11,571 bases of DNA from Pseudomonadota bacterium (GCA_021808985.1 JAKBAQ010000067.1:1-11571); one strand, 5' to 3'. Counted from the first letter of the stretch, positions 1-6,886 are shown. Translations and numbers: made by a program. The notes: a model not told the origin generated them from the letters alone.

Positions 1-123
1 CCGATCTGCCCCATGGTCATAGAGCTGCAGCGTCACGCCGATCACCTCATGCCCGGCGCGCGCCATCAGCCCGGCCACCACCGAGCTGTCCACCCCGCCT
101 GACATGGCGACAACGACCCGCAT
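1..123 (-). CDS. mnmA: tRNA-specific 2-thiouridylase MnmA (N-terminal fragment, cut by window edge)
   Basis: Only the first 41 codons are inside the window. They begin MRVVVAMSGGVDSS, the PP-loop ATP-pyrophosphatase signature (SGGVDSS at residues 8-14), and continue GHEVIGVTLQLYDHGA, typical of MnmA/TrmU. The family adenylates C2 of uridine-34 in tRNA-Lys, -Glu and -Gln and inserts sulfur delivered from a cysteine desulfurase, in the cytoplasm. The gene starts 7 bp after the ferredoxin stop and is last visible in a cysE-desulfurase-ferredoxin-mnmA run, so sulfur donor and acceptor are probably co-transcribed. A purine-rich GGGATA sits about 8 nt before the ATG. Other PP-loop proteins (ThiI, TtcA, ArgG) have different loop contexts. 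The rest of the protein cannot be judged. Confidence 0.9.
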   Translation of the reverse strand, partial: MRVVVAMSGGVDSSVVAGLMARAGHEVIGVTLQLYDHGADR

Positions 124-130
124 GCCGTGC

Positions 131-460
131 CTATCCCGCCGCGTTTCTCGTGGCCGATGGCAGCTTCACCACCAGCCCGTCCAGCGCCTCCGAGATCACG
201 ATCTGGCAGCCCAGGCGCGAGGTCTTCTCCAGCCCGAACGCCAGGTCCAGCATGTCCTCCTCATCCTCGCTCGCCTTCTTCAGCTTGTCCGCCCAGGCCG
301 GGTCCACGATCACATGGCAGGTCGAGCAGGCGAGCGAGCCCTCGCACGCGCCCTCAATATCCACCCCATGCTTGTGCGCCACCTCCAGCACCGAAAGCCC
401 AACCGGCGCCTCAACCTCGCGCGCAATCCCGTTACGCTCAATAAACGTCATTTTTGGCAT
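131..460 (-). CDS. fdx: Adrenodoxin-type [2Fe-2S] ferredoxin (ISC-type Fdx)
   Basis: A 109-residue cytoplasmic electron carrier. The cluster ligands are visible as C39-x5-C45-x2-C48 and C85 (ACEGSLACSTCHVIV ... GCQI), the spacing of the adrenodoxin/ISC-Fdx group rather than plant-type ferredoxins. The acidic stretch SEDEEDMLD (residues 64-72) matches the partner-binding helix of that group. In the ISC system such ferredoxins supply electrons for cluster assembly with a cysteine desulfurase, and the desulfurase gene lies directly upstream. I chose the ATG at 460 (MPKMTFIERNG) because GAGGG lies about 8 nt before it and homologues begin there. A longer frame from 499 would overlap the desulfurase gene and add 13 atypical residues. 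The gap to the upstream stop is 29 bp. An ISC role rather than a P450 or heme O/A role is inferred from the neighbour. Confidence 0.93.
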   Translation of the reverse strand: MPKMTFIERNGIAREVEAPVGLSVLEVAHKHGVDIEGACEGSLACSTCHVIVDPAWADKLKKASEDEEDMLDLAFGLEKTSRLGCQIVISEALDGLVVKLPSATRNAAG

Positions 461-489
461 CAAGAAACCCTCAGAAAACCCAGCGCCCT

Positions 490-1578
490 TCAAGCGCAAC
501 GCGCCTGCCCATGCAAGGCGCGCTTTGCCATGGCCTCATATGCAACACAGAACGCCGCCACCACCGGCGCCTCCACATTCCACGGCAGCGAAACCCTGAC
601 CGCCTGCCCCGCCAGCGCGCCAGCCCCCATCGCCTGCAGCACATGGCTTTGCGCCACCTTGCCCGATGAACAAGCGGACCCGGCGGAAACCGCGAAACCG
701 GCCATATCCAGCGCAATCAGCTGCGTCTGCGCCTTCACCCCCGGCAGCGCCAGGCAGGTGGTGTTCGCCAGCCGGGGCGCGCCAGCGCCCATCGCCACCG
801 CCCCAAGCCGCAGGCAAAATGCTTCAATTTCATCACGATACCCCGCAATCCGCGCCGCCTCATAGCCACCTTCCAGCGCTGCCGCCATGCCCGCTATGGA
901 GGGCAGCGCCGGCGTCCCGCCGCGCCGCCCCAGCTCCTGCCCGCCGCCGTGCAAATCCGGCTTAATCTCGCGTCCGGCACTCACCACCAGCGCCCCGGCG
1001 CCCATCGGCCCGCCCACCTTGTGGCCGGAAATGGCGACACTCGCCGCCCCCATGCCCAGCCAATCCTCCCGGCAGCGCCCCGCCGCCTGCACCGCATCCA
1101 CATGCAGCAGCGCCCCGTGCCGCGCGCAAAGCGCCGCCGCCGCCGCCATGTCATGGCGCACGCCGGTCTCATTGTTCGCCGCCATCAGGCACACCAGCGC
1201 CCCCGGCTGCCCGGCCAGCAAGCCCTCCAGCGCGTCCAAATCCACCGTGCCATCGGGCAAAACCGGTATCACCCCGCCCCCCGGCGCCGCCGCGCGCACG
1301 CAGTCATGCTCCGTGGCGCCGTACAGCACCGCCCGGCCCTCCCCCAGCGCATGCACCGCCAGCGCGTTCGCCTCGCTGGCGCCGGAGCAGAAAATCACGT
1401 CCCCCGGCTTGGCGCGCAGGCAGCGCGCCACCGCCTCGCGGGCATCTTCCAGAATTTTGCGCGCCGCCCGCCCCGCGCCATGCACCGAGGCCGGGTTGCC
1501 CAGCCCCATCGCCGCCACCGCCGCCGCCTTTGCCTCGGGCCGCAGCGGCTCCGTCGCATTGGCATCCAGATACATCAC
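490..1578 (-). CDS. Cysteine desulfurase (NifS/IscS family, class V aminotransferase fold)
   Basis: A 362-residue PLP enzyme converting L-cysteine to L-alanine and a protein-bound persulfide that feeds Fe-S assembly and tRNA thiolation. The start MMYLDANATEPLRPEA is the family N-terminus. Visible sites are H91 (TEHDC) stacking on PLP, D161 and Q164 (HVDAVQAAG), the Schiff-base lysine K187 (SGHKVGGPMGAGAL) and the persulfide cysteine C303 in SAGSACSSG, a group I (IscS/NifS) loop. It is shorter than E. coli IscS (404 residues), mostly at the C-terminus where IscS binds IscU, so its scaffold partner is uncertain. GTG at 1578 aligns with MIYLD starts; ATG at 1575 is an equally possible start one codon later. 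It follows cysE by only 4 bp with no clear Shine-Dalgarno, suggesting translational coupling. Symbol left blank because iscS and nifS cannot be told apart here. Confidence 0.93.
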   Translation of the reverse strand: MMYLDANATEPLRPEAKAAAVAAMGLGNPASVHGAGRAARKILEDAREAVARCLRAKPGDVIFCSGASEANALAVHALGEGRAVLYGATEHDCVRAAAPGGGVIPVLPDGTVDLDALEGLLAGQPGALVCLMAANNETGVRHDMAAAAALCARHGALLHVDAVQAAGRCREDWLGMGAASVAISGHKVGGPMGAGALVVSAGREIKPDLHGGGQELGRRGGTPALPSIAGMAAALEGGYEAARIAGYRDEIEAFCLRLGAVAMGAGAPRLANTTCLALPGVKAQTQLIALDMAGFAVSAGSACSSGKVAQSHVLQAMGAGALAGQAVRVSLPWNVEAPVVAAFCVAYEAMAKRALHGQARCA

Positions 1579-1582
1579 CGGC

Positions 1583-2242
1583 TTAACTTATTCTGTCGCC
1601 CACCATGCCGGCGAGCCGGTGCTCCAGCTCGGTCAGCTCCCGGCGCAGCAGGTCAACCTCATGCAGCAGCGGGTCCAGGCACGGATCGCACGGCGTGCCG
1701 TACGCGTCGAAGCGCGGCTTGGCCGCCTCGCGCTCCACTGGCCGCGCCGGTATGCCCACCACGGTCGTCCCCGCCGGCACCGGCGCCACCACCACGGCAT
1801 TGGCGCCAATGCGCGCCCCCTCGCCAATCTCGATCGCGCCCAGCACCTTCGCCCCCGCGCCGATGATCACATTATTCCCCACGGTCGGATGCCGCTTGAT
1901 ATGCTCCGAGCTGGTGCCCCCCAGCGTCACCTGATGGTAGATATACACATCATCCCCCACCACCGCCGTCTCGCCGATCACCACGCCCATGCCATGGTCG
2001 ATGATGAACCGCCTTCCCAGCTGCGCGCCCGGATGGATCTCGATTCCCGTCAAAAACCGGCCGATATGCGATACAAACCGCCCGGTGGTGTAAAATCCAT
2101 GCCGCCAGAAGAAGTTGGAAAGCCGGTGTATCCCGGTTGCGTGCAACCCAGGATAGCAGAGCAAAACCTCGAGATTCGACCGCGCCGCCGGGTCGCGTTC
2201 CCTGTAAGCCCGAACCGTCTCCGTTAAAAACATAAGGGCCAT
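1583..2242 (-). CDS. cysE: Serine O-acetyltransferase, short EpsC-type
   Basis: A 219-residue enzyme acetylating L-serine with acetyl-CoA to O-acetylserine, the first committed step of cysteine synthesis. The N-terminal helical part (residues 1-60, with VLLCYPGLHATGIHRLSNFFW) is the SATase signature. It is followed by left-handed beta-helix hexapeptide repeats (about 66-165) containing D82-H83 (IIDHGMGVVIGETA), H103 (IYHQVTLGGT) and the acetyl-CoA stretch HPTVGNNVIIGAGAKVLG. It is shorter than E. coli CysE (273 residues), lacking much of the N-terminal hexamerisation region, as in EpsC-type enzymes. The last 45 residues form a predicted coiled tail with a CDPC motif. It is first in the operon with the desulfurase, ferredoxin and mnmA, coupling cysteine supply to cysteine use. 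ATG at 2242 is preceded by CGGAAA about 7 nt upstream; M4 at 2233 is an alternative. Confidence 0.94.
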   Translation of the reverse strand: MALMFLTETVRAYRERDPAARSNLEVLLCYPGLHATGIHRLSNFFWRHGFYTTGRFVSHIGRFLTGIEIHPGAQLGRRFIIDHGMGVVIGETAVVGDDVYIYHQVTLGGTSSEHIKRHPTVGNNVIIGAGAKVLGAIEIGEGARIGANAVVVAPVPAGTTVVGIPARPVEREAAKPRFDAYGTPCDPCLDPLLHEVDLLRRELTELEHRLAGMVGDRIS

Positions 2243-2254
2243 GCGAATTTCCGT

Positions 2255-2306
2255 GGATTATCTGACCATAAGCAGTCTATATTAGCAGACCTGAGGGGAA
2301 ACCCAA
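2255..2306 (-). promoter_or_regulatory. Candidate cysE promoter with an imperfect inverted repeat
   Basis: Read on the minus strand, TTGGGT (2306-2301), a 16-nt spacer and TAATAT (2284-2279) resemble a sigma70-type promoter that would start about 30 nt before the cysE ATG. Just downstream, GACT (2277-2274) and GGTC (2267-2264) form an imperfect dyad with AT-rich flanks, placed where a repressor would block initiation. The arrangement resembles Rrf2-type (IscR/CymR) sites loosely, but spacing is one base off the E. coli IscR type 1 consensus. A possible plus-strand -10 (TATATT, 2278-2283) overlaps it, so the two divergent promoters may compete. This is consensus reading by eye only. Confidence 0.3.
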
Positions 2307-2391
2307 ACGGTAATCCGTCTGTCACGCCACCCAAAGCCTTGAGGAGCACTTAGGTATCCGGACCCCTTAGGTCAACATTCGGATAGACGGA
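2288..2391 (+). ncRNA. Candidate structured RNA with pseudoknot (leader of the hydrolase gene, or a small RNA)
   Basis: Two long helices interlock. P1 pairs GACCTGAGGGG (2288-2298) with CCCCTTAGGTC (2363-2373): 11 bp with one G-U. P2 pairs TCCGTCTGTC (2314-2323) with GATAGACGGA (2382-2391): 10 bp with one G-U. The order P1-P2-P1'-P2' is an H-type pseudoknot with connecting segments of 15, 39 and 8 nt. Both wobbles are valid only if the plus strand is transcribed; on the minus strand they become A-C mismatches. TATATT at 2278-2283 could be a -10 box placing the transcript start near the first base of P1. ACCCAAA occurs in both long segments (2301-2307 and 2329-2335). A small local hairpin, ACGG-TAAT-CCGT (2307-2318), competes with P2, so switching is conceivable. 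I do not recognise the Rfam class; SAM-II, SAH, preQ1, ZTP and cobalamin signatures are not seen. Confidence 0.42.
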
Positions 2392-2466
2392 CGACGATCC
2401 GGAGCCGGGAAATATTCCCAGCGAAGTTTTACAGTTACACGGTCATTATGAAAGACGAGTTAGAGA

Positions 2467-3132
2467 ATGCCTGAAGTGATGTTTGCCGGGCCGGAAGGCC
2501 GCCTGGAAGGACGTTACCACCATGCCAAGGAGCGCGGCGCCCCGCTGGCGCTCGTGCTGCACCCGCACCCGCTGCATGGCGGCACCATGAACAACCGTAT
2601 CACCTATTCCATGTATCAGGTGTTCCAGCGCCTGGGCTTTTCCGTCATGCGCTTCAACTTCCGCGGCGTCGGCCGCAGCCAGAGCAAGTTTGACGGCGGC
2701 ATGGGCGAAATCAACGATGCCGCCGCCGCGCTGGACTGGATGCAGGCCCTCAACCCCGGCCATGGCGGTCTGTGGATCTCCGGCTACTCCTTCGGCGCCT
2801 TCGTCGGCATGCAGCTGCTCATGCGCCGGCCAGAGGTCTCCGGCTGGGTCTCCGTCGCCCCGCCCGCCGCCCATTATGATTTCGGCTTCCTCGCCCCCTG
2901 CCCGTGCAGCGGCCTGATGATCCACGGCGATTCCGATGAAATGGTGCCCGAAATCTCGGTCCGCAAACTGGTTGACAAGCTCAACCTGCAAAAAGGCGTA
3001 TCGATCGACTACCGCGTCTTCGAGGGCGCCGATCACGTTTTCGCCAACCAGGCCGAAAAAATCGCCGGCGCGGTGGAGAGCTATGTCGCCCAGTCCCTCG
3101 CCCGCAAGCAAATGGCCCTGGCGGCTGACTAA
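2467..3132 (+). CDS. Alpha/beta hydrolase of the COG2945 type
   Basis: A 221-residue soluble hydrolase without signal peptide. Visible elements are the oxyanion region LHPHPLHGGTMNN (residues 31-43), RFNFRGVGRSQ (62-72), the nucleophile elbow GYSFG with S108, the acid D157 in HGDSDEMVP (153-161) and the histidine H190 in GADHVF. These are typical of the short alpha/beta hydrolases grouped as COG2945, whose substrates are largely unknown; esterase activity is plausible but unproven. ATG at 2467 gives the family N-terminus MPEVMFAGPEGRLEG. There is only a weak GAG/AGAGA before it. A tiny frame MKDELENA (2448-2474) overlaps this start and could couple translation. It is divergent from cysE, carries a long leader with a predicted pseudoknot, and stands alone because the next gene is convergent. 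No link to sulfur metabolism is visible apart from position. Confidence 0.88.
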   Translation: MPEVMFAGPEGRLEGRYHHAKERGAPLALVLHPHPLHGGTMNNRITYSMYQVFQRLGFSVMRFNFRGVGRSQSKFDGGMGEINDAAAALDWMQALNPGHGGLWISGYSFGAFVGMQLLMRRPEVSGWVSVAPPAAHYDFGFLAPCPCSGLMIHGDSDEMVPEISVRKLVDKLNLQKGVSIDYRVFEGADHVFANQAEKIAGAVESYVAQSLARKQMALAAD

Positions 3133-3145
3133 TCCCGCCCAACCA

Positions 3146-3174
3146 GCATCATGCCGGCCCGCCCGGCATGATGC
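3146..3174. terminator. 12-bp perfect stem-loop after the hydrolase gene
   Basis: GCATCATGCCGG (3146-3157) pairs perfectly with CCGGCATGATGC (3163-3174) around a 5-nt loop, 14 nt after the hydrolase stop. No T-run follows on either strand, so it is either a U-less or Rho-assisted terminator or a 3'-end stabilising hairpin. It lies between convergent genes and could serve both directions. Confidence 0.55.
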
Positions 3175-3262
3175 CACCGGTCAATTCATTCCATTTCCGG
3201 CACAAACCCGCTCAAATTGGGGTGCAAGAAAAAAATTAAGCCGCATTAACAGTAATTTGTAA

Positions 3263-3292
3263 AGCGTTCCTCACAAACGCTCCACGTGGAGC
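3263..3292 (-). terminator. Overlapping hairpin and 14-bp palindrome after trmJ
   Basis: Just after the trmJ stop, GCTCCACGTGGAGC (3279-3292) is a perfect 14-bp palindrome. Overlapping it, AGCGTT and AACGCT (3263-3268 and 3276-3281) form a 6-bp stem around a 7-nt loop, followed on the minus strand by TTTAC. The two structures share 3279-3281 and cannot form together. Weak intrinsic terminator for the cysS-trmJ operon is the simplest reading; the CACGTG core could instead bind a protein. Confidence 0.4.
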
Positions 3293-3297
3293 CCCGC

Positions 3298-4077
3298 TCA
3301 GCGCGGCCGCAGCTTGCGCCCCCGCACCAGCTCGCTCACCACCCCATGCAGCGTGTTCAGCTCCTGCCGCGTAATCTCGCCGCGCGTGAAAAAGTGCCGC
3401 AAATTCCGCACCATCCCTGGCCGCTTCTGCTCATTTTTCAAAAATCCGGCCTCATCGCACTCGCGGATCAGATGCGTCATGAAATGGTCAAGATCCCCCT
3501 TCGTCGCCAGCACCGTCTCATTGGTCTGCAACGCCCGCGCCGGCATCTCACCCTGGCGCGCCAGCCACCATTCATAGCCGAACACCATCACCGCCTGCGC
3601 CAGATTGAGCGACATGAAAGCCGGATTCAGATCATAGCGGATCAGGCTGTCCGCGCAGGCAATATCGTCATTGTCCAGCCCCGCCCGCTCCGGGCCGAAC
3701 AGCACGCCGCAACGCAACCCCCGCTGGCCGATGGCCGCAACCTCCGCCGCCCCGCCGCGCGCCGTGAGCACGGGCTTTATGATATGGCGTGGCCGCGGGC
3801 AGGTTGCGAACACCCGGTGCAAATCCCCCACCGCCTCGGCCACGCTGCCAAACACCACGGCTGAGTCCAATATCCGGTGCGCGCCCGCCCCTGTCCGCCA
3901 GGCCCGCGCCTGCGGCCAGCCATCGCGCGGCGCCACCAGGCGCAGATGAAACAACCCGCCATTGCCCATGGCCCGCGCCACCGAGCCGATATTCTCCGCC
4001 ATTTGCGGGCGCACCAGAATCACGACCGGCGACGGCTCGATCGGCGTCAGCTCCGCCCCGCCATCCCGCCCGGTCAT
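3298..4077 (-). CDS. trmJ: tRNA (cytidine/uridine-2'-O-)-methyltransferase TrmJ, SpoU/SPOUT family
   Basis: A 259-residue SPOUT methyltransferase that uses S-adenosylmethionine to 2'-O-methylate position 32 of tRNAs. The three knot motifs are visible: motif 1 AENIGSVARAMGN (residues 27-39, catalytic-type N29 and R35), motif 2 VLFGPERAGLDN (125-136) and motif 3 YDLNPAFMSLNLAQAVMVFGYE (from residue 148). WWLAR and the C-terminal helical extension (190-259, with LRHFFTR) are as in TrmJ; E. coli TrmJ has 246 residues. The first 14 residues are poorly conserved. The start overlaps the cysS stop as ATGA, so translation is coupled. Pairing with cysS makes a small tRNA maturation and charging operon. 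LasT-like or other SpoU proteins are alternatives but lack this C-terminal region. Confidence 0.87.
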   Translation of the reverse strand: MTGRDGGAELTPIEPSPVVILVRPQMAENIGSVARAMGNGGLFHLRLVAPRDGWPQARAWRTGAGAHRILDSAVVFGSVAEAVGDLHRVFATCPRPRHIIKPVLTARGGAAEVAAIGQRGLRCGVLFGPERAGLDNDDIACADSLIRYDLNPAFMSLNLAQAVMVFGYEWWLARQGEMPARALQTNETVLATKGDLDHFMTHLIRECDEAGFLKNEQKRPGMVRNLRHFFTRGEITRQELNTLHGVVSELVRGRKLRPR

Positions 4078-5420
4078 TTGCGGCGCCAGAGCGTGCCCTG
4101 CGGCCCGTCCTCCAAAATAATCCCTTCAGCCTCAAGCTGCTTGCGTATCTCATCCGCCCGCGCGAAATTTTTCGCCCCCCGCGCCGCCTTGCGCTCGGCG
4201 ATCAACGCCTCGATCTTCGCCGCATCGCCATCGCCCTGAAACCACGTCTCCGGCGCCATGTTGAACAGCCCCAGCACCCGCCCCGCCGCCAGCAACCCAG
4301 CCGCCGCCGCCGCATCTCCCGCCAGCCCCGCATCGGCGAGGCCATGCAGCCCCGCCAGCGCGCCGGGCGTGTTCAAATCATCCAGCAGCGGCTCCAGCAC
4401 GCCTGGCGGCACCGCATCCGCCGCCAGCACCCCTTCATGCGCCGCCAGCGCCCGGTAGAACCGGTCCAGCTCGCGCTTGGCCTCCACCAGCCCGGCCTGC
4501 GAAAAATCCAGCGTCGCGCGGTAGTGCGTGCGCATCAGCAGATACCGCACCGCCTCACCCGGGGCGCTGCGCAACACATCGTGCAGCACCAGGAAATTGC
4601 CCAGCGATTTGCTCATCTTCTCGCCGTTCACCAGCAGCATGCGGTTATGCACCCACACATTGGCGAAACGCGATCCCGGAAACGCGCAGCAGGACTGCGC
4701 GATCTCGTTCTCATGATGCGGGAAGATCAGATCATCCCCGCCGCCGTGAATATCGAAATTCTCGCCCAGATGCTTCCAGGACATCGCCGAGCACTCAATA
4801 TGCCAGCCCGGCCGGCCGCGCCCCCACGGGCTTGGCCACCCCGGCAAATCCGGCGTCGATGGCTTCCACAGCACGAAATCCCCCGGATCGCGCTTATAGG
4901 GCGCCACATCCACCCGCGCCCCGGCGATCAGATCCTCCGGTGAGCGTCCTGAAAACTTGCCATAATCCGCATCCGACGCCACCGCGAAGAGCACATGCCC
5001 CTGCGCCTCATAGGCATGGCCGTTGGCGATCAGCCGCTCGATGATCCCGATAATCTCGCCCAGATGCTCCGTCGCCCGCGGCTCGATATCGGGCGGCAGC
5101 GCATACAGCGCCCCCATATCCTCATGATAATAGCGGATCGGCCCCTCGGTCACCTGCGCGATGCTCAACCCCCGCTCACGCGCCCGGGTGTTTATCTTGT
5201 CGTCAATGTCCGTGATGTTGCGGACATACGTCACCTTCGGATACAGCCGCCGCAACAGCCGGATCAGCACGTCGAAAATCACCACATTGCGCGCATTGCC
5301 GATATGCGCCCGGTCATACACCGTCGGCCCGCACAAATACGCGCGCACATTGGCCGCATCGATCGGCCTGAAAATTTCCTTGGCCCGCGTCCGGGTATTA
5401 TGCAACAAAAGTTCGCTCAT
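4074..5420 (-). CDS. cysS: Cysteinyl-tRNA synthetase
   Basis: A 448-residue class I synthetase that charges tRNA-Cys with cysteine, cytoplasmic. Zinc ligands are C30 (YLCGPTVYD), C210 (WHIECSAMS), H235 and E239 (FPHHENEIAQS), aligning with E. coli C28, C209, H234 and E238. The HIGH box appears as HIGN (39-42), the usual variant in this enzyme, and KMSKS is at 268-272 (GEKMSKSLGN). The C-terminus has the DALR-type anticodon domain and the short tail ARADEIRKQLEAEGIILEDGPQGTLW. I chose ATG at 5420 (MSELLLHNTR) with GAAGAG about 8 nt upstream; a frame extending to 5489 adds 23 glycine-rich residues not seen in the family and would leave no room for a promoter. It is first in an operon with trmJ and divergent from the M20 peptidase gene. 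Confidence 0.96.
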   Translation of the reverse strand: MSELLLHNTRTRAKEIFRPIDAANVRAYLCGPTVYDRAHIGNARNVVIFDVLIRLLRRLYPKVTYVRNITDIDDKINTRARERGLSIAQVTEGPIRYYHEDMGALYALPPDIEPRATEHLGEIIGIIERLIANGHAYEAQGHVLFAVASDADYGKFSGRSPEDLIAGARVDVAPYKRDPGDFVLWKPSTPDLPGWPSPWGRGRPGWHIECSAMSWKHLGENFDIHGGGDDLIFPHHENEIAQSCCAFPGSRFANVWVHNRMLLVNGEKMSKSLGNFLVLHDVLRSAPGEAVRYLLMRTHYRATLDFSQAGLVEAKRELDRFYRALAAHEGVLAADAVPPGVLEPLLDDLNTPGALAGLHGLADAGLAGDAAAAAGLLAAGRVLGLFNMAPETWFQGDGDAAKIEALIAERKAARGAKNFARADEIRKQLEAEGIILEDGPQGTLWRRK

Positions 5421-5497
5421 ACCCGCGCTCTTCGGCGAGTTTCCGCCGCAAATCAAGCCGCATTGATCTTTTCCTCCCCCACCCCCCAAATAGCCGC

Positions 5498-6874
5498 ATG
5501 AAACAGATTCTCTCCCACATCGACGCCACGCTCGAAACCTCGCTGCAGCGCCTGTTCACCCTGCTGCGCATCCCCAGCATCAGCGCCCAGCCCGCCCATG
5601 CCGCCGATTGCCGCAAGGCCGCCGAATGGGCGCGCGACACGCTGGCCGAAATGGGCTTCGCCGCGCGTCTGTCGGAGACCACCGGCCTGCCCGGCGTCAT
5701 CGCCACCCACCACGCCGCCGGCCCCAACGCCCCGCATGTGCTTTTTTATGGCCATTATGACGTTCAACCCCCCGACCCGCTGAACCTCTGGCACTCCGAC
5801 CCGTTCGACCCCCAGCTGGTCGACGGCCCGCGCGGCAAGCGCATCGTCGCCCGCGGCGCGGTGGACGACAAGGGCCAGGTTGTCAGCTTTTTCGAGGCTT
5901 GCCGCGCGCACCTGACCATGACCGGCAAGCTCCCCGTGCGCCTGACCATCCTGCTGGAAGGCGAGGAGGAATGCGGCAGCCCCTCGCTGGCCGAGCTTCT
6001 CACCAAGGAGCGCGAAAACCTGAAGGCTGATTTCGTCCTGGTCGCCGACACCAATATGTGGGATTTCAACACCCCCGCCATCACCACCTCGCTGCGCGGC
6101 CTGGCCGCCGTGGAGGTCACCCTCAATGGCCCATCGCGAGACCTGCATTCCGGCCTGTTCGGCGGCATCGCGCTCAACCCCATCAACGCGCTCACCCGCA
6201 TCCTGGGCGAGCTGCACGACTCCACCGGCCGCATCCAGATCCCCGGCTTTTACGATGGCATCGCCCCGGTGCCCGACGCCCTGCTCGCCTCCTGGGCGCA
6301 GCTCGGCTTCAACCCGCGTGAATTCCTGGGTGGTGTGGGCCTGCACACCCCCGCTGGCGAGCAGGACCAGCACCCCCTGGCCCAGCTCTGGGCGCGCCCC
6401 ACCGCCGACATCAACGGCATTTTTGGCGGCTATCAGGGCGAGGGCACCAAAACCGTCATCCCCGCCAAGGCCACGGCCAAGCTCACCTTCCGACTCGTCC
6501 CCGGCCAGAATCCGGCGCAAATCGTGAAGAATTTTGAAACCTTCGTCACCTCGCGCCTGCCTCCCGACGCCACCGCCACCTTCACGCATTTCGGCGCCGC
6601 GCCGGGCTTCGCCATGGATCTAGACGCCCCCTTCATGCGCGCCGCACGCGATGCCCTGGCCGCCGAGTTCGGCAAACCCGCCGCCCTGGCCGGCTGCGGC
6701 GCGTCCATCCCGGTGGTGGAAGCCTTCAAGACCCATCTGGGATTGGAAACCCTGCTCGCCGGCTTCGGCCTGGATGATGACTGCATCCATTCCCCGAATG
6801 AAAAATTCGAACTGGCCTGCTTCCACCGCGGCACCCGCGCGCATGCCCGCCTGCTCGCCGCCTTCGCGCGCTGA
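5498..6874 (+). CDS. M20 family dipeptidase (carnosinase/CNDP-like metallopeptidase)
   Basis: A 458-residue di-zinc peptidase of the M20 clan that hydrolyses dipeptides in the cytoplasm. Metal and catalytic residues are visible by alignment with CNDP2: H86 and D88 (YGHYDVQPPDP), bridging D123 (GAVDDKGQ), general base E157 and ligand E158 (EGEEECGS), D184 (VADT) and H431 (CIHSPNEKF). The inserted dimerisation domain (about 200-320) contains SRDLHSG, the substrate-sensing His loop. Length is normal for the family and there is no signal peptide. The start ATG is preceded by a C-rich tract rather than a Shine-Dalgarno, so initiation may be leaderless or unusual. It is a single gene between divergent cysS and a strong terminator. 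Substrate preference cannot be deduced. Succinyl-diaminopimelate desuccinylase (DapE) is less likely given the YGHYDVQP and GAVDDKG context. Confidence 0.9.
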   Translation: MKQILSHIDATLETSLQRLFTLLRIPSISAQPAHAADCRKAAEWARDTLAEMGFAARLSETTGLPGVIATHHAAGPNAPHVLFYGHYDVQPPDPLNLWHSDPFDPQLVDGPRGKRIVARGAVDDKGQVVSFFEACRAHLTMTGKLPVRLTILLEGEEECGSPSLAELLTKERENLKADFVLVADTNMWDFNTPAITTSLRGLAAVEVTLNGPSRDLHSGLFGGIALNPINALTRILGELHDSTGRIQIPGFYDGIAPVPDALLASWAQLGFNPREFLGGVGLHTPAGEQDQHPLAQLWARPTADINGIFGGYQGEGTKTVIPAKATAKLTFRLVPGQNPAQIVKNFETFVTSRLPPDATATFTHFGAAPGFAMDLDAPFMRAARDALAAEFGKPAALAGCGASIPVVEAFKTHLGLETLLAGFGLDDDCIHSPNEKFELACFHRGTRAHARLLAAFAR

Positions 6875-6886
6875 GTTTAAGATTCT

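Noticed and set aside
461..499. Upstream ferredoxin start at 499
   Set aside because: Adds 13 atypical residues and overlaps the desulfurase end; the ATG at 460 has a good Shine-Dalgarno.
887..2227. Long plus-strand frame (446 codons) opposite the desulfurase and cysE
   Set aside because: Low-complexity Ala/Pro/Arg/Ser translation, no family features; it is the antisense shadow of two clear genes in GC-rich DNA.
3236..3250. CtrA-like TTAA-N6-TTAAC site
   Set aside because: The spacer is 6 rather than 7 and the site lies between convergent genes, with no promoter to control.
5421..5489. Upstream cysS start at 5489
   Set aside because: Adds a glycine-rich stretch not found in cysteinyl-tRNA synthetases and nearly reaches the divergent gene's ATG.
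5453..6589. Long minus-strand frame (378 codons) opposite the M20 gene
   Set aside because: Glycine/alanine/valine-rich shadow of a peptidase whose metal ligands are all visible on the other strand.
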